A stretch of 53,791 bases of DNA from Hypsibius dujardini (GCA_001579985.1 LRSR01012755.1:1-53791), one strand, 5' to 3'. Shown: positions 35,492 to 46,379, counted from the stretch's first letter. Numbers and translations: made by a program. The notes: generated by a model from the letters alone, not told the origin.

Positions 35492-38400
35492 CTACTTTAT
35501 GTGTAATAATGCTGCTTTTTGTATATCCAATCCGACATCGGGTGAGGGTTTTCCGCTCCTTCTCGATTCCAGCATCTTCACGTAGCATCCTTCGGGGTAG
35601 GATGAGTCGCGGACCGCTGGATCGGAAAGCATCCGGTTCCGCCAAATCGTTAGTTGCGCTAGGCTACCGGCTTGGTAATCGGTGTAGTCAATTCCGACCG
35701 TTTTGAGGTAAGCGGGAGCCCGGTCGAACCAAGGGTAAACCATCAGATCACAAAAACCCATTTTTGGCCCTGTAAAGGAATTAGCAGCTTTAACATGATC
35801 TGAAACTGCACAGTGGAGTAGAATCCTGTATTGGCCAACTACCGAAATAATTTCCTTTTCTTGTCATGGGAGAATTATTGCAAACAGGCAATTTTACACG
35901 CAAGTGGTAACACGCATTTTGATTGAAGACTCCTTACGTACAGGAAATATACTCGGTAAGTATACTTCCTGTGTATTCGGTTAGTACTCGTATTAGATTC
36001 TACCATAACTTTAGTACGACATTGTAACCACGACACTGTTTAGTCAACTTTTCAATCACAAATTGACAAGGGATACCATCGTGCTAGCTCACATGGAACC
36101 ACTTATTGATGTTCCTGCGCACACATGTGTAAAACAAAATTTTAAAACAAGAGAAATGTAAATGACGTTGGGGATTGATGAGCCATGTGCCATCCGGTGA
36201 TGAGTTACTGTAGAATTCCGATCAATTGGTGCTACTGCGCAATCAGCTCAGTCAAAAGAGACCGGAGCTGATTGGTTGCAAAAGTAGGAGACCACAAGAT
36301 TGCACGTGCCTGATTGCCTACATTGTCGCTACAAATTGTGTGAAAATCGGGTGATTGATTACTTGATTGAAGTACTTCAGGGTTTTTGGCCTGTCAGAAC
36401 TAATTTACTGGAGGGGGGGGGGGGGTCCAAGAATCAGCACCAGTTGATCGGAATTCTACAGTACCAATCTTCTTGGGGCTGAGGTGCAAAAGAAAGCTTG
36501 ATAACCCCGCAGGCGAAAAAACTCGTTTATTTACAATCGTAGTACAAGAAGAAGATGCCCAGCGAGAGTTCGGTGATCATCCCCGCAACCGCCACGACAG
36601 TGAAGACGATGGCAATATCAAGCAGTGATTCGCGATGACGCTGAATGTTTGCAAAGGAATTTCGGTGATTGTTAAATTTGTTAGTTTCGCGGTGGTCAGT
36701 GCTGTCTTTTTTGTTTTCATTTTTCTCCAAAGGGACCAACTATCTACTCTTCAGACAGGTACTGTACACTGCGCACTAATTAATCCAACTCGTTTCGCTT
36801 GTCTGCTTAAACCAAAGATTCTTCTCAGTAGGTGAGGCAACGTGTCCCTGGCTGCCCGTTTCAAATTCCCTCGCCAAAGCAAATGATACCCACACGCGGT
36901 GCTTTAATGCGTTTTTCGATGACCCAGCGGTACGACTCTGATTCTAAATGACCATTCAGCCACTATTTTTGCCGATAAATTTTATCCACCATCTGCACTG
37001 TAGATTGTGAAATTCCGAACAGAATACGCAGCAAACTATTCCAACCACAACGAGAAGAAACTTTTGAGCTTCGTTTTGGAAGGCAACAACGGTTTCGGAT
37101 CGGCCCTGAACAGCGCTATCAACGTGTACGTCATCTCCCGTCAGCCGGAAATCAATCGCACCTTTCAGATCAACTCTTTTAATTGGCCGTATCTGCCCAT
37201 CAGCGAGCTGTTCGTCGACTTTGCTAAGGACTCGGTCTTCCCACTCTTCCCCAAGAAGCACGAGCACTACGAGGAAGAAACGTATGCCGAAACGCGGCGT
37301 CGAGTGAAATTTTCCAAAAATGCCAAATACCCGAAAATTGATCTGATCGGAAAGAGCCAACGGCGTTTGACCATTTTCAACAGCGACGGATGGTTCACGG
37401 TTCGCTTCGCAAGTCTGCACCATTTGGTCCTCGGTCAAGGGATGGAGCGAACTTTCACTATGAAGTCAGAGATGACGCGAGCGTTGTGGAACCCGGTACC
37501 CAACCTGAAAGAGGTCCTCCTGAAACTCTACTCGGTCCTCCGCAATCAATCCGGCGGGTATATTGCCATCCATATCCGGCGTGGTGATAAAATAACACGA
37601 CGCGAAATGGGCGACATCGCTGTGGGTGACTATTGGAAGAAGCTGCGAGAAATTTGCGCCTCACAATCATGCCCTTCGAAGGTCTTTCTCATGTACGACG
37701 AACAGGCCAGCTACGATACGATGCGCGAGCTGTCCAGTGTCCACTTCCAGATGCTTAACTTGAGGCTGATTCTACAGCAAGCCGGAGAGACGGCATCTAA
37801 CTACGTCTCTGAAGAGTTGGAGAACACCGGGACCTCAGCAACAGGCGCCCGAAACCGGGACGGAACTTTCATGAGGGAACACTCGAAAGAATTGGTTTTG
37901 TCGATATCGTTGTTAGCAATGTCTGACCATTTAATCTGCACGTTTTCCTCCAATATCTGCCGTTTAGCCGCGCTTTTACGCGGCAATCATTCCGATCATT
38001 TCGTCCACAGCTTAGATTACCCGAAATGGAATCCGCTTTAGCGCCCAAAGTGAAGGCTATTTTGATTCGAGACTTGCCTGAGAAAAAAGTGTTTTCCAAC
38101 AATCCATTAACGCTCTCCAGCGCTTTAATAAGATTCTCGCCGGAAAGTTTGTCTCCCTTCATAGCTACGTCCCGAATAGGATCTGCGACCTGCAAACGTT
38201 GCAAATGTTGAATGAATTTATTTCATTATTTCGGCTAATTAAGTTAGGACAAACTGTTATCGTTTGTTATCGTTTGTTATCGTGTATTATTGTTTGTACT
38301 GTTTGTTATCGTAGGATACTGACGATTGCAATGATCCGCTCGATTTGGAGAAGTTCCCTTGCTTTTGCGTAAGGGTCCGACGGTAAGAACTGTTTAGTAC

Positions 38401-38727
38401 CGGCTCGGTACTCCTCGTCCAAGTATTGAGCCATGATGAGAGACTCAAATGTCACTCGACCGTTGGGCTCTACTGCGGTGGGGACTTTATTCAGCGGTGT
38501 AACACCGAGAAACCATTTGGGCTTATCCCAGATGTTGATGTTAACCACTTGAAACCTGCCAAAGCACAGAAATATTTGATTTTGCTCGCAGACGTCTTGT
38601 CTGGTTACTGCGTGAACATACGGGATTTCTTTGGCGTTAAGTAGGAGACGCACCCTCTGGCAGTATGGCGACATCCGAGTGCTGTAAAGCGTGAGCAGCG
38701 TCGGATCAAGAACCGGACGAGACGAGG
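35492..38727 (-). CDS. Omega-like glutathione S-transferase, about 242 aa, 5' end uncertain
   Basis: Cytosolic thiol-transfer/dehydroascorbate-reductase-type enzyme family. Exons read on the minus strand: about 38622-38727, 38324-38555, 38078-38189 and 35492-35769, in frame. The thioredoxin-fold part reads LYSTRMSPYCQRVRLLL, then VVNINIWDKPKW, TPLNKVPTAVE, FESLIMAQYLDEEY and FLPSDPYAKA. The helical part has FCDLMVYPWFDR. The order, spacing and length match GSTO (about 241 aa in human). The usual active-site CPF/CPY is SPY here, with a cysteine three residues after the serine. The third intron (35770-38077) appears to use a GC donor (CAG|GCAAGT) and contains a complete gene on the other strand. 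The first exon seems to begin after an acceptor near 38728; the start codon upstream was not found. The class call is good; activity is unknown. Confidence 0.82.
36208..36461. mobile_element. MITE with CTGTAGAATTCCGATCAA ends, TA-flanked
   Basis: Inverted ends CTGTAGAATTCCGATCAATTGG and CCAGTTGATCGGAATTCTACAG, flanked by TA at 36206-36207 and 36462-36463. The interior has a run of 12 or more G. No coding capacity. It lies inside the large GST intron, just upstream of the nested fucosyltransferase gene. Superfamily (Tc1/mariner-like) is inferred from the TA flanks. Confidence 0.78.
36635..38041 (+). CDS. GT23 (FUT8-like) fucosyltransferase, 419 aa, nested in the GST intron
   Basis: A probable Golgi type II membrane glycosyltransferase that would use GDP-fucose. 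Three exons: 36635-36758, 36832-36929 and 37004-38041, total 1260 nt in frame, with introns of 73 and 74 bases. A short cytosolic tail is followed by a single membrane anchor at about aa 11-31. The catalytic region carries HIRRGDK at aa 264-270, the alpha-1,6-fucosyltransferase motif (HxRRxDK in FUT8 and NodZ), and LICTFSSNICRLA followed by HSLD near the C-terminus, the other conserved FUT8 region. It is much shorter than human FUT8 (575 aa): it ends right after the HSLD motif and has no SH3 domain. The whole gene sits on the opposite strand within one intron of the GST gene, its stop only 36 bases from a GST exon. Family assignment is good; core alpha-1,6 activity is not certain. Confidence 0.85.
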
Positions 38728-38772
38728 CTTCAAATTAAAACAATTCTTTGTTTTATCTCAAGATTAATTTAA

Positions 38773-39472
38773 AGGCAACCCGGCGCTTTGAAATTAACAA
38801 AAACCCTCATCGGGTCGCCAGCCGTGGTGGCTATGGATGATTGTTATTGTGTCCCGGTATAAGTTTTTATAACTCCTCCTTGAGTTGGCAAAATTTTTTC
38901 TTTCTCGGTTTTTCAAAAAAAATTCTTTGACGTCATCGGACGTAATCGTCCCTCTCGGGCACTCTTTTGATAACTTTGAATGGCGAATGTCTTCTGATTA
39001 ACCTCGTTTTGCACTTTTCTGATAGGTATTTAAAATTGCAACCTTCAAAATTCAAAGTTTTCAGTTGACTAATCTAGTTACCGAGAAAAGTGTGCGAAGC
39101 TCAGCGAGCCAAGTTCATCCCATCCCAAAATAAGTTTTTTTTACGGTTCTTCCTCTTTTTCTCTGTAATTCATCTTGCTAACTCAAAACTTTGAATTTCG
39201 AAGGTTGCAGTTTCAAATGCCTATCGGAAAAGTGCAAAACGAGGTTAATCAGAAGATATTCGCCATTCAAAGTTATCAAAAGAGTGCCCAAGGAGGACAC
39301 CCACGTCCGATGACGTCATCTTTTTTTTTGAAAAACCGAAAAAGGTAAAAGTTTGCCAACTCAAAAAGGAGTTATAAAAAAAATAGATTGGAACACGAAA
39401 ACAATAATCCATGATCGCTGCGGCTGGCGACCCGGCGAGATTTGAGGACGATTTCAAAGCGCCGGGTTGCCC
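38773..39472. mobile_element. 700-bp fold-back element with TTAA flanks
   Basis: Nearly the whole element is one imperfect palindrome with arms of about 300 bases. Ends read GGCAACCCGGCGCTTTGAAAT and its inverse, with TTAA at 38769-38772 and 39473-39476. It has no transposase. A TTAA target duplication is typical of piggyBac-type elements, so a piggyBac-mobilised MITE or fold-back element is likely; the ends are not otherwise known to me. Confidence 0.8.
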
Positions 39473-39484
39473 TTAATGAATAAA

Positions 39485-39840
39485 TTATTTTCCAGCGTAT
39501 GTGAAAACTTTACCGGACGTGTTCGCCGAATAATCATCTGTAATTACTGCCATCGTGTAACAGGTTGCAGTCGGCCAGAGCAAGTGCTTGGGATCAAGAG
39601 CTTTCGGTAGTATCCTAAGATTTGCAGAGTGCTCAAAGATACTTCCGTCAATTCCGTGGGAAGAAATACCACCGTGTCCGTTATCCTCGAAACCGTGGCA
39701 GAGCTTTGATGGAACTCGAATGTAATATTTATTATTCCCGCACAAGACGATGTGAGGTTTCGAGATCGCTGGTTTACTTTTATGCCGTGTAGTTTTGAGC
39801 TGTTTCGGCAGAGTTTGAAATTTAAGCTTAAGGCCACATC
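39485..39840 (-). CDS. Possible coding exon of an unrecognised gene
   Basis: A minus-strand frame of about 115 codons, open from near 39840 to a stop at 39485-39487. It includes KPHIVLCGNNKYYIRVPSKL and later LDPKHLLWPTATCYTM. Composition looks protein-like (two cysteines early, few low-complexity runs) but I recognise no family, and I see no clear start or paired splice site. A second overlapping frame on the same strand (39544-39873) is an alternative. The stop lies a few bases from the TTAA-flanked element. Weak call. Confidence 0.25.
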
Positions 39841-40199
39841 GTCACCGCTGGTGATTTTTGCTTCAGGCACCATTCACACAGGCACCGTGCTCTCTCGTGA
39901 ACCACTTTTTGTATTTGTGTGTAAACGACGGTAGTAAATATTTTCACGCACTTGAGGTTCCCCCGGGAGATACATAGAGGGACCGTTAAGGAACTAGAGA
40001 GTAGTTCCTGTGTCCCGACAAGGGATGTCTAGAGTGTCAGCGTTAGCCATGCCGGACCGGGACTACTATATTCATTATTCATTAGTTAACGTGGCTATAA
40101 TGGATGATCGAAATACGGCTTCCAATTTGCTTTGGACAGGAATTGTTCGCGGAAACCTTGAAAGGCGGCAACAACATCAGGAAAATAATTAAATTAATC

Positions 40200-40268
40200 A
40201 GTTACCCAATATACTGAATATATATATACTGAATATATATATACTGAATATATACTCAATATACTGAA
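40200..40268. repeat. TATATACTGAA tandem repeat
   Basis: Four to five units of a 16- to 18-base ATATATATACTGA repeat in non-coding DNA. Confidence 0.85.
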
Positions 40269-40628
40269 ATGAGCCTCAGTGATGTAAACTTAATTTAGAT
40301 TTTTTTTGTATTGCGTAACTCTGGAAGTCTGCTTGACTTGCAGGTGCTGTAGCATACTCCAATCATAACAGTTGATCAGTCGGCACGTACCAATTACATT
40401 GCGCATCAGGAAAACGGTTTGTATCCCACCGGATGCAACCGTAGTGCGGCGCTTAATTAACGGACCTCTAATTTTTCATGTATCATGGAAGCTTATCGCC
40501 AAGCACTGGTAAATTATGAGCACAGACGGACGCTGTAACTGTTTTTTAGCTACTCGTTTTTTTTTGCAAGAGTCGCTCATAAAAACGGGTTTTTCAAGCT
40601 ACAAGGCACTCAAAAAAAACGTTTTTAA

Positions 40629-41252
40629 AGCGACCCGAAAATCAAATATGGCGAGCGACATGGAACACAGTGATGGTTATTTTTCCATCTCCACTCCCTT
40701 CCGTTTCCTCTCCGTTCGTCTTTCCCCGTACAGTTCGTACTCCTGTTTGTCCGGCTGACAGTCCGTCCGTCCATGCGCAATTAGTCTGTCCGTTCGCCCA
40801 TTCTTTGACGTCCGTCAATCCGTCATTCAGTTCCTCTGTTGACCTTCAGTCGTTCCGCCTGCAGTCAGTCCATCCGTCCATCCACAGTCCGTTAGTATTT
40901 TTTTGATCCGTCGATCCTTCTAGTCAATCCGTCCTTCCGTCTGGAGTCCAACTACCTATCCGTTTATCCGCCCGTCTTTTTTTCTGTCCTTTTGTCTGTT
41001 TTTCTGTTTGTTTTGCTCGTCCGTTTGACTGCGTGATTATCCCTCCGTTCGTCCACCCGTCGTCTGTTAACCTATGAACGGTGCGACGCAATTTTAGCGG
41101 ATGGGCAAACTATGCACAAACGAAGGGATCGCAGACGGAAATACGAACTGTAGGCGGACGGACAAACGGAGGGCAAACAGAAGCATGAAGAGACAGAAAT
41201 ATAACCATCTCTTTGTTCCATGTCGCTCGCCATATTCGATTTTCGGGTCGCT
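40629..41252. mobile_element. 624-bp fold-back element with TTAA flanks
   Basis: Inverted ends AGCGACCCGAAAATC, continuing as AATATGGCGAGCGACATGGAACA, flanked by TTAA at 40625-40628 and 41253-41256. The interior is rich in TCCGTCCG/CGGACGGA-type sequence and partly palindromic. No coding capacity. It shares the TTAA flanks and a vaguely similar AG..ACCCG start with the element at 38773-39472 but is a different sequence. Confidence 0.78.
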
Positions 41253-41256
41253 TTAA

Positions 41257-42117
41257 CCCCTTAACGACAATTTGCGTCGAAATGAAGACAAGCGGCCTTT
41301 GTTTTTATCTCCAAGACAGTTCAATCGTTTTAGGCAAATTAAACTGGCATTGAATGTTGAAATGTTTCTTCACTGTCCGTAAAAAACTAAAAAATTTGAC
41401 CATTTTTGTCGCTTTTTGGGTCCTCAGGGTCGCCGAACACGGGCAAACGGGAAAAAATGACAAAAATACGAGTTCTTTTGAGACATTCAGATTGAACAAG
41501 AGCTGGCAAGGTTCAAAAAGATTTGGTTGGACTAGTTCAATCGCCTGGGCGTGACCAGCGGTCAAAATAGACTACCGAATTCTGTCCAAAAAGTCAATAA
41601 AACGCGATCTTACAGAAGCAGATTGATTAATTGATGGATTGAACGACGAAAAATGATGCAAACCGATCTGTGCGACACAACTTTCGGTCGAAATGTTTGT
41701 CCTAGCTTACCAATGGACAATGGTCAGCTGAAATGTTGCAAAGTCATCCTAAACAATTGAAAATTCTTAATGAAACCATACCAAGTCAGGCAAAAATAGT
41801 TTTGGCATCAAAATCAAGTCGGATTTGGTATCGGACGAGTTAAAAAGCGGTACCGGACGAGTTGGTTTTAACGAGTTGAAAAGCGGTTAGCTTTATTATG
41901 TACTGTTATGCTAATCGGACAAGGGAGCATGGGCGTGAGTAAAAACATTACTTCCTTTGTGACAAATACTTACATAGGACTAGAGCAAAGAGTGGCTAGA
42001 GTCAGCATATTCGACCAACTGGGAAAAATGGAAAAATAAAGAGTATGAAACTTAGTATGAAAGAATTTCTATCCACGTGGTAAAAAGCAGTGATTATACT
42101 GTACATTATTTATGCAG
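41257..42117. other. Intergenic, no gene seen
   Basis: Short frames on both strands only. A near-repeat of GACGAGTTAAAAAGCGG lies at about 41834-41890. Confidence 0.45.
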
Positions 42118-42119
42118 TA

Positions 42120-42253
42120 CAGTAGAAGTCCTCATATTTTGCGTACGTCACAGGCGTGTTTCTATTCCGTGCCTTGTTTCGGAGCAGTTTCGTTATGGGG
42201 CAAACGTGTTCAAACGGGCATGTGACGTACGCAAAATATGAGGACTTCTACTG
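42120..42253. mobile_element. Short palindromic MITE with CAGTAGAAGTCCTCATATTT ends
   Basis: Perfect or near-perfect inverted ends of about 33 bases (CAGTAGAAGTCCTCATATTT continuing to GCGTACGTCAC), flanked by TA on both sides (42118-42119 and 42254-42255). About 134 bases, no coding capacity. CAG ends and TA flanks fit pogo/Tigger-like elements. Confidence 0.82.
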
Positions 42254-42724
42254 TATAGGCAGACATGCCGGTCAGCAGCTGCAAAGCTGGGTCGAGTAAG
42301 TGGTCATCGGGTGATTCGCACGGGGACCTAAATCTTCCTCGGATTCGTTTGTGAAAGTTACACTGCGATGCTGCCCATATTTAATGTGCATTGTCAAGAA
42401 AATTAAAAGTGGAGCAGGCGAATGAAAAGGACTCGAACAGCAAGTGCATTTTCTAGTGATGCGAGAAATTCGACTGCTCGTGCGGCGCGACTAGTGCATG
42501 ACTGATGAGTGATGACTCAGTTGACCAAACAAAAACTGATAAAACCCTTGTAAGCCAACGCCAAAAACGAAAGTACACGTCAAATAAATCAATTTCTTGT
42601 TGAATATAATTTTATCAAATTTGAATTATTATCTTTTAGTATATTTTGTAGGGAAAGGCATGTTTAGTAAATAAAGCAGGGCACGAAAGCAGCGGATGTA
42701 TAGCGGCTAACTGGAAAAGACGGT

Positions 42725-45054
42725 TCAACGCCACGAAAACATGCGCAAGAGAGTCGTGCGAAGCGGTACCATGGCCATAGTGAAAAAAATGGGGTCGAGC
42801 ACGGAGTTGGAGTGATACAACAGCGTTCCGAGGATAAAATGCAGGTAATTGTCGTAGTCGTTGACGATTGCCATTGTGAAGTAGACCATAATGGGTGTCC
42901 AGCAAATAACCACACCCACTACCAAGTATGTCAGAACTGTAAAGCTTTGCGACGGCTTTTTTGGTGGCTTTTGTCGTTCAACTATTAACCGTCCATTCAC
43001 TGGACCTTCGGCTGGATTGTCGTCGGTGTCGGCCGGCTGTGAAGAAGCCGGGTTTTGCTTCCTTGAACTCATCTCCACAGAAGCACGAGCCTCCACTACA
43101 ACACACATTCCTGGTAAATTAAACCTAATCTGAGACATGCGGGACATTATAATGTATTATAATTATAATTAGACATTCGACTACGGTAAAGTGTATATGG
43201 AAAATTGCGGGAAATAAAATAAAATTTTAATTTTAATTTTAATTTAATTTAAAATTTTAATTTAAAATTTAAAATAAAATTTGAATGCAACGTTTTTTTG
43301 CTTACCAGTATGAAAACTAAAAAATGACGCGATTTGCTTACCAGTATTGCTAATTCTCTTACTACTGGTGCCGCCGTTGTTGTCAGTGTCCAGAGCTCTC
43401 ATTTCTTGTCCATTGGCTCGCGGGTCGATCTTTCTACGCTCTCTGACTTTCCACCAAATGATCGGGTAGGATATTCCCACGACAAAGACCGACGAATTAT
43501 ACAGGACAATCTGAGTCGGCAATGCCCACCCTCTCTGGGCTGTAGTATTCACCTGGCATGGAAGCGAAGGGAAATCGGCAGCAAAATTATTACTCGTATT
43601 TAGTGCTCGTATGTATCTACGCCCATCCTGAACAAAACAAACAGCTACAAAAATACTGCGTTAGTCGCTATTGCTATTGATAACAAGAATTGGCAAGTTA
43701 TTATATATAAATACATAAATATATAAATATTTAACATTTGCAAGTTTCCATTAGACGGACTTAAAGATTGCTTAGTGCATGCAATATTTGGTTATACAAA
43801 ATATTGGGCGATTATTTAACACCGTGTGTTCAGAGGATACTACGATTGATTGATGGATTGTAAGTAAAACAAAAGCAAAATTGCTTTTGATGCAAACATG
43901 TTTTGTTTAGATGTAAATAGATGAGAAAACAAAAATGACGCGATTGCAAAAGATCATCAATTGACAGGCGACAGGGAGATGCGATTGCCGATTACACTCG
44001 TATTACAGGACTGAGGAGAAAAGAGCCACGAAATACCTGGCAGCTGACATCATCGCGTCGGTAATAAAGGTCATCCATAACCATGCCCGGTAATAGGAAG
44101 ATGTTAACTGTCAGACAGGGACTAAATTAAGGGGCAGTTAAGGTTTACACAGGGCGCCGCAGGGAATATTATTTTCGATGAACTATGCCCCCCCTCTTAC
44201 GCGCAAGTTTGTCTTTTCAGGAAATTGAAAAATGTGTGCGTGACTTATTACTTCGCTTTTTCAAATTTGCAAAAACCGGTATTAGCAAAATATTTAATTA
44301 ATTAACTAATTAATTAATTAATATTTAGCCAGAAAGTGTGTTAACACAAAGCTTTTCAGATTAACACACATTGCTGAAGTTTCACACACTTTATGCTAGG
44401 TTCACACACTAAAATTAGTTTCTGCTGTAACAAAATAAAAATTCTAAATTTGATTGTGAATTCAGATTGTATCGAAGTTTAACTGGGCGATCAAACGCCA
44501 GGGGGGGGATCGAATGAACTGCCGGGAAAAATGCTGCAAACTGCCGTACCGTAAACCCATGTGCCTAAGCACAACCCGATCGCCGTTGCCTGAGTATGAT
44601 AATGGCGGTATGAGATGGGAAAAAACAACGCCCAAATGCGATTGAGGCTGATGAGGGAGTGCGTGTTGCGAACCGCCGCGGAGCCCAACCAATTAAGGTA
44701 AAGGTAAAAGTTACACCACACCCGACCCAATGACCAGACGGGATTGAACTCCATGTACACGGAGAAAGGGAGGTTAAAACAGGCTTGCAGTATGTCGGCA
44801 AGAACCAAACTGATGATGTACATGTTGAACGGTGAGCGAAGGTGTGAGTTCTTGATAAACGCCCCCAAGACAGCGAAATTTAGAATGAGAGTGACAATAA
44901 TTAGTAAAATAAAGATGTACGGAATAACTGCTTTGAAGCGCGTAAAATGAACTGAATAGGTCGCCAATTCTACTGTTTCTAATGAACTGTTTGAAAAGCC
45001 AGCCGACACGTTCCTCATCGTGAGGTTCCACATCCTCATCGTTAGGTTCCACAT
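42725..45054 (-). CDS. Class A (rhodopsin-like) GPCR, paralogue A, 385 aa
   Basis: Seven-transmembrane receptor, ligand unknown. Exons on the minus strand: 44550-45054, 44037-44107, 43342-43552 and 42725-43095, total 1158 nt in frame. The start chosen gives MWNLTMRMWNLTMRN, an N-terminus with a 7-residue duplication and N-glycosylation sites; the frame stays open upstream to 45150. Helix 2 is SLVLADILQACFNLPF, helix 3 ends LNRIWALFFP where DRY is usual, helix 6 has CWTP, and helix 7 reads NSVLDPIFF where NPxxY is usual. The intron that paralogues B and C have before helix 3 is absent here, and instead introns break helix 4 (phase 1) and the second extracellular loop (phase 0). Two candidate donors 36 bases apart (43342 and 43306) end the third exon, both in frame. 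Its neighbours at 46909 and 51887 are paralogues. Confidence 0.87.
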
Positions 45055-45150
45055 TTTGATATATGTCCAAGCATCAACCGAAAGATGGACAGAATAAACT
45101 TGTTCACCGCAGAAACAAAGAAAAAAAGCTATGCAGTTATAGTCAGGCAC

Positions 45151-46097
45151 TCACGTAGACAGTATTTGGCAATAAAACATTCGGTGATGCACCTGTTATA
45201 AGTACGGATCGAACGAGAAATGAGTTTGTCGGATACGTACGCTAACTGATTTTCATATTGAGAATCAATCCAGATTTTCATATTGAGAATCAATCAAGGG
45301 GGAAAAGAACTCCTGCGAAATGGATCCGATGATTGATTTCATGTTTTTGACTCTTCAGATTTCACGGAGCATTGAATTAGGACAATCTCAAAGCGGCTTG
45401 ATGGTGCATTATATATTCAAATGAGACGACGAGATATAGCCAGCTAGGCGAGGTTGAATATTCGCTAATTTTCATGCACATTTTTAATTAAGATTTGCAT
45501 TACTATTAGAGCCGGGGCGCACCACAATTACGACGCCAGATAAGCGAAAGAGCAACCTTGTATTACCAATTAAAGAAAAGGACGTTTGAGGTTTCCGCAC
45601 GACAACTCGTGCACGAGTTCTTGACGTGCAGGATGTGCGCAAACAAATTTGAGACGGCAAATTCAGAAATCATCCGCCTACTAATCAACAATCGACATAT
45701 CACAGAGATTTCATACGCTCAAGCCGACTTTCAATCATATTCCTGAATCGACTGGACTTTGTAGGAGCGTCTGGCACCCTGCACGCCAGATGGCGTTCCC
45801 AACAAGCCCTATCAATCCATACTGTGCCGCGTCTCATCCAATCCCATTGCACCCAATGCTTCGGTGCTTTCTTATTGACTGGGCTTGCGGTCAGACAAGC
45901 GTTTGACGGTCAGACAGACAGCACATGACATCCAACATTTTCAGACCTAAAATTGGTGCTTGACACTTCCAGATAGATGAGGTTTGATGGGGTTAAACGA
46001 GTATCTTGCTTGTTAGGTGGCTAAGAGTGTAGGGTCGCTGGGGTCGCGACCGAACAACCCTGCACACAAGCCTAACGACCGGGCTTGGAACGTGAAA
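45151..46097. other. Intergenic, no gene seen
   Basis: Upstream of GPCR A. It contains a direct repeat of TTTTCATATTGAGAATCAATC near 45250-45297. No coding exon is recognised. Confidence 0.45.
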
Positions 46098-46099
46098 TA

Positions 46100-46379
46100 C
46101 CGTATTCCCCCGATCTCAAGGGACACTTTTTGCCCTACCAGTTAATTTGATCCACCCCGGATCTTTATCTTTTCATCACCGTTTGCTATTGTCTACCTAC
46201 AATCAATCAACCAACTGATTCAATGTCTACGTCAAGAATTGCCACTTAATCAATCAATCAATTGCTGCCACGTTGCTCTTAAATTTCAATCAATCACGAC
46301 ACAGTGAATCCGATTGAACAGTCAACCGATGACTGGAGGGGTTGGGGCTTAACTGTCCCTGGAGATCGGGGGAATACGG
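46100..46379. mobile_element. MITE with CCGTATTCCCCCGATCTC ends, TA-flanked
   Basis: Inverted ends CCGTATTCCCCCGATCTC and GAGATCGGGGGAATACGG, flanked by TA at 46098-46099 and 46380-46381. About 280 bases with a TCAATCAA-rich interior and no coding capacity. Confidence 0.8.

Noticed and set aside
36956-37438. 160-codon minus-strand frame
   Set aside because: Antisense shadow of the fucosyltransferase catalytic exon.
37869-38204. Long minus-strand frame opposite the fucosyltransferase
   Set aside because: Only the 38078-38189 part is a real GST exon; the rest is the antisense shadow of the fucosyltransferase coding exon.
40670-41090. Possible CRISPR-like or protein-coding TCCGTCCG-rich stretch
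   Set aside because: Irregular short units with no spacer structure, inside a TTAA-flanked fold-back element of animal DNA.
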